Shown: positions 61,688-64,000 of the stretch, in pieces | Numbering within the stretch: the first letter of the stretch is position 1 | Layout: every line of letters begins with the position of its first letter | Source of the DNA: Ornithinibacillus gellani | Lineage (GTDB): Bacteria > Bacillota > Bacilli > Bacillales > Amphibacillaceae | Assembly: GCF_003730295.1 (NCBI RefSeq) | Contig: NZ_QTSZ01000009.1 | Span: forward strand, 1 to 64,000 | Length of the DNA stretch: 64,000 nucleotides | Reading direction: 5' to 3' | Translations under genes and position numbers: made by a program | The notes under the pieces: generated by a model | What the model saw: only the letters and a program-made list of their open reading frames with translations | What the model was told of the DNA's origin: nothing | Database searches by the model: none

Positions 61688-63004
61688 TTATAATGGTAAT
61701 AAATATGTTTTTGTCCTTTCTTCCATTTCTGTAACCTTTTGCATATAGATTAGCTCCTCTTTTATTGGATCATATATCGGTCGTGTTACTTGTTGAATTT
61801 CGTCTGGAAAATCATAGTATTGAGTGAACTCTCCAGTTTCTTTATCAATTTCCGCCATGGAGCTTTTTTCTTCATCCCCATAATTGATAAGCGCAAAAAT
61901 ACGATCATCATAAAAATCAACATAAAATTCAAGATCTTCTTCAAAAAGATCTGTCAGATCATCTCCTGCTGATACAATCCATTTAATATCTTCCGACTCC
62001 AAATCTACTGCCATCAAACCTACCTCAAAATAAAAATATAAAGTATTATTTATTATCTTAGCATCTAAATCTTCACTATCTGGAGTTATCGGCATTGTTG
62101 GTGTTTCTAAAAAGTCATCTATTTCTCCACTTTCCGCGTCAAATCTGGCCATTGTATACTTGAAATCTGCAGCACTTTCTCCTTTATAAACGACATATAT
62201 TTCATCTTCATAAAAAACTGCATTCGTAATTTCCTCGTCTTCATTCTTTACCTTTTCTTCCCCGGTTTCAAAATCGAATATAAAAATACCACTTTCCCCA
62301 TATATTAATAATTCATCGTCTAATAGTTCTGAATCCATCATGAAAAAGGAATCTATCGACCATACATCTTCTTTCTTTTCTGTATCATACAAAGTAAATG
62401 TTCCCTTGTCTTCATCAATAATAAGTACATATTGATTGTATGCATCAATTAGCATTTCTAGTTCTTCTAATTTTCTTAAGTATTCAAGCGTATGTTCTTT
62501 TTTATCTATCTTCACTAGATGATCATCATTACTTAAATCTGGCTCATGAAAACTAGAATATATATGTGTATCGTCTGAAACAACTCCCCATAGCATCCCA
62601 ATATACATTCGATTTTCAATTGATTCCTGAGGTACGTTCTTTTGATCTAAAGACTTTAAAGCAACATTCTTTTCTGTCTTCTCATCCAATGAAAATAAAA
62701 AATTATCAGATTCTGCAAAAATACTACCATCGTATGCATCATAAAAATCAAATACCTCATATTTTGTAAAATTATCTGGATCTATCTCGAGCTCTTCTTT
62801 ATCATTTAATTCATCAATAGATTTAGATTCAAATTCTTCTACAAAATTAATCATCTCGTAAGAATCGCTTGATGACTCATTGTCAGTAGATTCTTCTATC
62901 TCTTCCCTGTCTTTCTCTTTATTTGCTTCTTCATCTCCACCGCAACTAGCTAAGAGAAATAATGTCGAAACAAATAGAGCGCTAACAAATAATCGTTGTA
63001 GCAT
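61688..63004 (-). CDS. large acidic lipoprotein with possible beta-propeller fold
   Basis: This 438-aa protein has a lipoprotein signal ending LLASCGGD, an acidic Glu/Lys/Asp/Ser linker (about 22-75), and a long repeat-like region in which strands of 'hydrophobic-Asp-x-Glu-Thr-Gly-Glu' (e.g. IFDFETGEEK, FDAESGEID, EIDKETGEFT) recur. This suits a PQQ/WD-type beta-propeller anchored outside the membrane. No family name is certain. ACACTCCTATT precedes the ATG region without a strong ribosome binding site. Single gene between two toxin copies. Confidence 0.7.
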   Translation of the reverse strand: MLQRLFVSALFVSTLFLLASCGGDEEANKEKDREEIEESTDNESSSDSYEMINFVEEFESKSIDELNDKEELEIDPDNFTKYEVFDFYDAYDGSIFAESDNFLFSLDEKTEKNVALKSLDQKNVPQESIENRMYIGMLWGVVSDDTHIYSSFHEPDLSNDDHLVKIDKKEHTLEYLRKLEELEMLIDAYNQYVLIIDEDKGTFTLYDTEKKEDVWSIDSFFMMDSELLDDELLIYGESGIFIFDFETGEEKVKNEDEEITNAVFYEDEIYVVYKGESAADFKYTMARFDAESGEIDDFLETPTMPITPDSEDLDAKIINNTLYFYFEVGLMAVDLESEDIKWIVSAGDDLTDLFEEDLEFYVDFYDDRIFALINYGDEEKSSMAEIDKETGEFTQYYDFPDEIQQVTRPIYDPIKEELIYMQKVTEMEERTKTYLLPL

Positions 63005-63502
63005 AGAAATAATACACTCCTATTCCAAAAATTATAAATGAATGCAAATTATATCAAATATAGGGCGTAAAGTTTAGTAAATTTTAAGAAATTATACCAA
63101 ATGGCCTGGTTTTGGAAATGGATAATCTAGGAAAAAGGATATACTACCTTAAATAAATTAGTACTTTTACACCACAATAACAAGAATACGTGTTGGAAAA
63201 TGTAATTCCGTATTATTACCAAAGGGAGTTATCTCTCCCTTTTAAATAAAACCTCTTTATTCTAGGTATGATACATGCAAACGGAATTAAAATATGTGAG
63301 GGGAAATTTTTGATTGAAGAAAAATGTTTCTAGATAAAAAATGTTTTTTGTTATAGAGGCTTTTGATGTATAACACTTGTTCAACCAATTTTCACGCCGC
63401 AAAACATCCATACTAACATAGAAAGGGGTCACCAATCTCTTCTTCTGTAATTCGTTATGTTTATTTCTAACAGAAAATAAGGTATACTATACATAGAAGC
63501 AC

Positions 63503-63546
63503 ATAAAATAATAAAAGACCGTCCATGCTCTAACATGAACGGTCTT
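63503..63546 (-). terminator. terminator of the intact toxin transcript
   Basis: AAGACCGT-N-CATG pairs with CATG-N-ACGGTCTT, followed on the minus strand by TTTTATTATTTT. A TATACT hexamer on the plus strand at 63483 could start an antisense RNA across the toxin 3' region. The stretch 63005-63502 is otherwise AT-rich with no feature I can support. Confidence 0.75.
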
Positions 63547-63635
63547 GTGTGTAACAGCCCTTCAAGGGGGCAGCTTACATTGTTAAGTTGGAAAAGGTAA
63601 CCAACCCAAATGCTTGCTAGGCGTTCAATGGGTGG

Positions 63636-63716
63636 TTACTTTTTTCGTTCTGACAGCATTGCCACAGTTAACGTTGCAAAAGCAATCATCAAAACCAAAG
63701 ATTCAAATACCGTCAT
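63636..63716 (-). CDS. holin-like type I toxin (26 aa), intact copy
   Basis: A 26-residue peptide, MTVFESLVLMIAFATLTVAM plus LSERKK, made of one membrane helix and a basic tail, is typical of the putative holin-like toxins (Hol_Tox) and of type I toxins such as TxpA/BsrG. The ATG is preceded by AAAGGGGGTGATAAC, a very strong Shine-Dalgarno. CACCCCTTT just upstream can pair with AAGGGGGTG and hide it. Its own terminator lies at 63515. Such toxins insert in the membrane and are normally held off by an antisense RNA. Confidence 0.82.
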   Translation of the reverse strand: MTVFESLVLMIAFATLTVAMLSERKK

Positions 63717-63718
63717 GT

Positions 63719-63748
63719 TATCACCCCCTTTCTAAAAAAGGGGTGAAC
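63719..63748 (-). promoter_or_regulatory. hairpin sequestering the toxin ribosome binding site
   Basis: On the minus strand CACCCCTTT-TTTAGA-AAGGGGGTG forms a stem of eight or nine pairs that includes the whole Shine-Dalgarno. The decayed copy at 61450-61475 has the same element with one mismatch. Sequestration of this kind is typical of type I toxin mRNAs. Confidence 0.75.
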
Positions 63749-63805
63749 TACCACTCATGAAAGCCCTATTACACTAATAATAATGATAACAAACTACTAA
63801 GCTTT

Positions 63806-63955
63806 TCACATCATTTCTAAATCTATTGTTTGTAGTTTTCCTCTCTCATTTTTGCCTTGCAACCAATCATCAATGTTCTTTCTTTCCTTTTCAAGCAGAC
63901 GTCCATAAACAGCATCATTTGCTGCCCCTTCATATTCATGCAAAACCCAACAGAG
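63806..63955 (-). pseudogene. short remnant of an unknown gene
   Basis: An open frame without start codon (about 49 codons) reads EYEGAANDAVYGRLLEKERK near its start and ends DLEMM before the stop. It has a protein-like composition but is cut by a stop on its 5' side at 63956-63958. Probably the 3' part of a decayed gene; the family is not recognised. Confidence 0.35.
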
Positions 63956-64000
63956 TTAATCGAAAAGAACCTTAAACTAATGGTTCATAACAACAACATG

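Noticed and set aside
1-64000. Insertion sequences, prophage or tRNA genes
   Set aside because: No transposase, integrase, phage structural gene or cloverleaf sequence was recognised in the window.

Overview
The window is AT-rich chromosomal DNA from a spore-forming Bacillaceae. Sporulation and germination genes, Bacillus-type ribosome binding sites, S-box and RFN riboswitches, a sigma-W type promoter and SipW/TasA-type genes all point there. The acidic secreted proteins and a BCCT osmolyte carrier suggest a salt-tolerant genus such as Oceanobacillus or Virgibacillus, but this is inferred from gene content only.

Layout. 1-5.3 kb: the 5' end of a 16S rRNA gene with its leader and promoter (minus strand), then the pdaB-kbaA-gerD-salA-cwlD neighbourhood known next to an rRNA operon in Bacillus subtilis. 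5.3-9.8 kb: a small basic protein, two DUF948 envelope proteins behind a possible sigma-B promoter, a YihY/BrkB membrane protein and a YknW/YknX-like pair. 10-13.8 kb: a PspA-YdjG-YdjH-YdjI envelope-stress operon behind a near-perfect sigma-W promoter. 14-17.4 kb: an Eis-like acetyltransferase, then a cyclase-family hydrolase and a MetE-like protein under a SAM riboswitch. 17.7-21.7 kb: a Fur-box controlled heme or siderophore ABC importer with a HugZ-like protein and a DinB-family protein. 21.7-25 kb: an ABC ATPase, a zinc-exporting CDF protein with an ArsR-type operator, and two unknown proteins.

25.3-29.2 kb: an SDR and SLC13-type carrier operon divergent from a LysR regulator, then a decayed esterase gene. 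29.2-36.2 kb: one 7-kb gene for an LPXTG-anchored adhesin with 11 Cna_B repeats. 36.5-41.5 kb: an aminoglycoside phosphotransferase-family gene, a VanR/VanS/VanY-like set without vanHAX, and an AI-2E family permease followed by three repeated terminators. 41.7-48.6 kb: a NERD protein, a 51-bp tandem repeat array, an MFS/SDR/SDR operon in which the MFS gene carries two frameshifts at A7 tracts, a MarR regulator, and an ABC exporter behind an attenuator-like leader.

48.8-55.6 kb: a BCCT carrier, an RNPP-like HTH-TPR regulator, TasA-like and SipW-like genes, and a thermolysin-family protease, which together look like a matrix and exoprotease module. 55.8-59.6 kb: the ribDEBAH riboflavin operon under an FMN riboswitch. 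59.7-64 kb: an orphan radical SAM/SPASM maturase, a large acidic lipoprotein, and two copies of a tiny holin-like type I toxin gene, one intact and one frameshifted.

The most unusual items are the holin-like toxin pair with hairpin-sequestered ribosome binding sites, the 51-bp array, a dispersed intergenic repeat family of four copies with nested internal deletions, the doubly frameshifted MFS gene, and the RNPP regulator/TasA/SipW/protease cluster. No wholly new multi-gene system is clearly visible. Start sites were chosen from ribosome binding site spacing and so often differ from the longest open frame.
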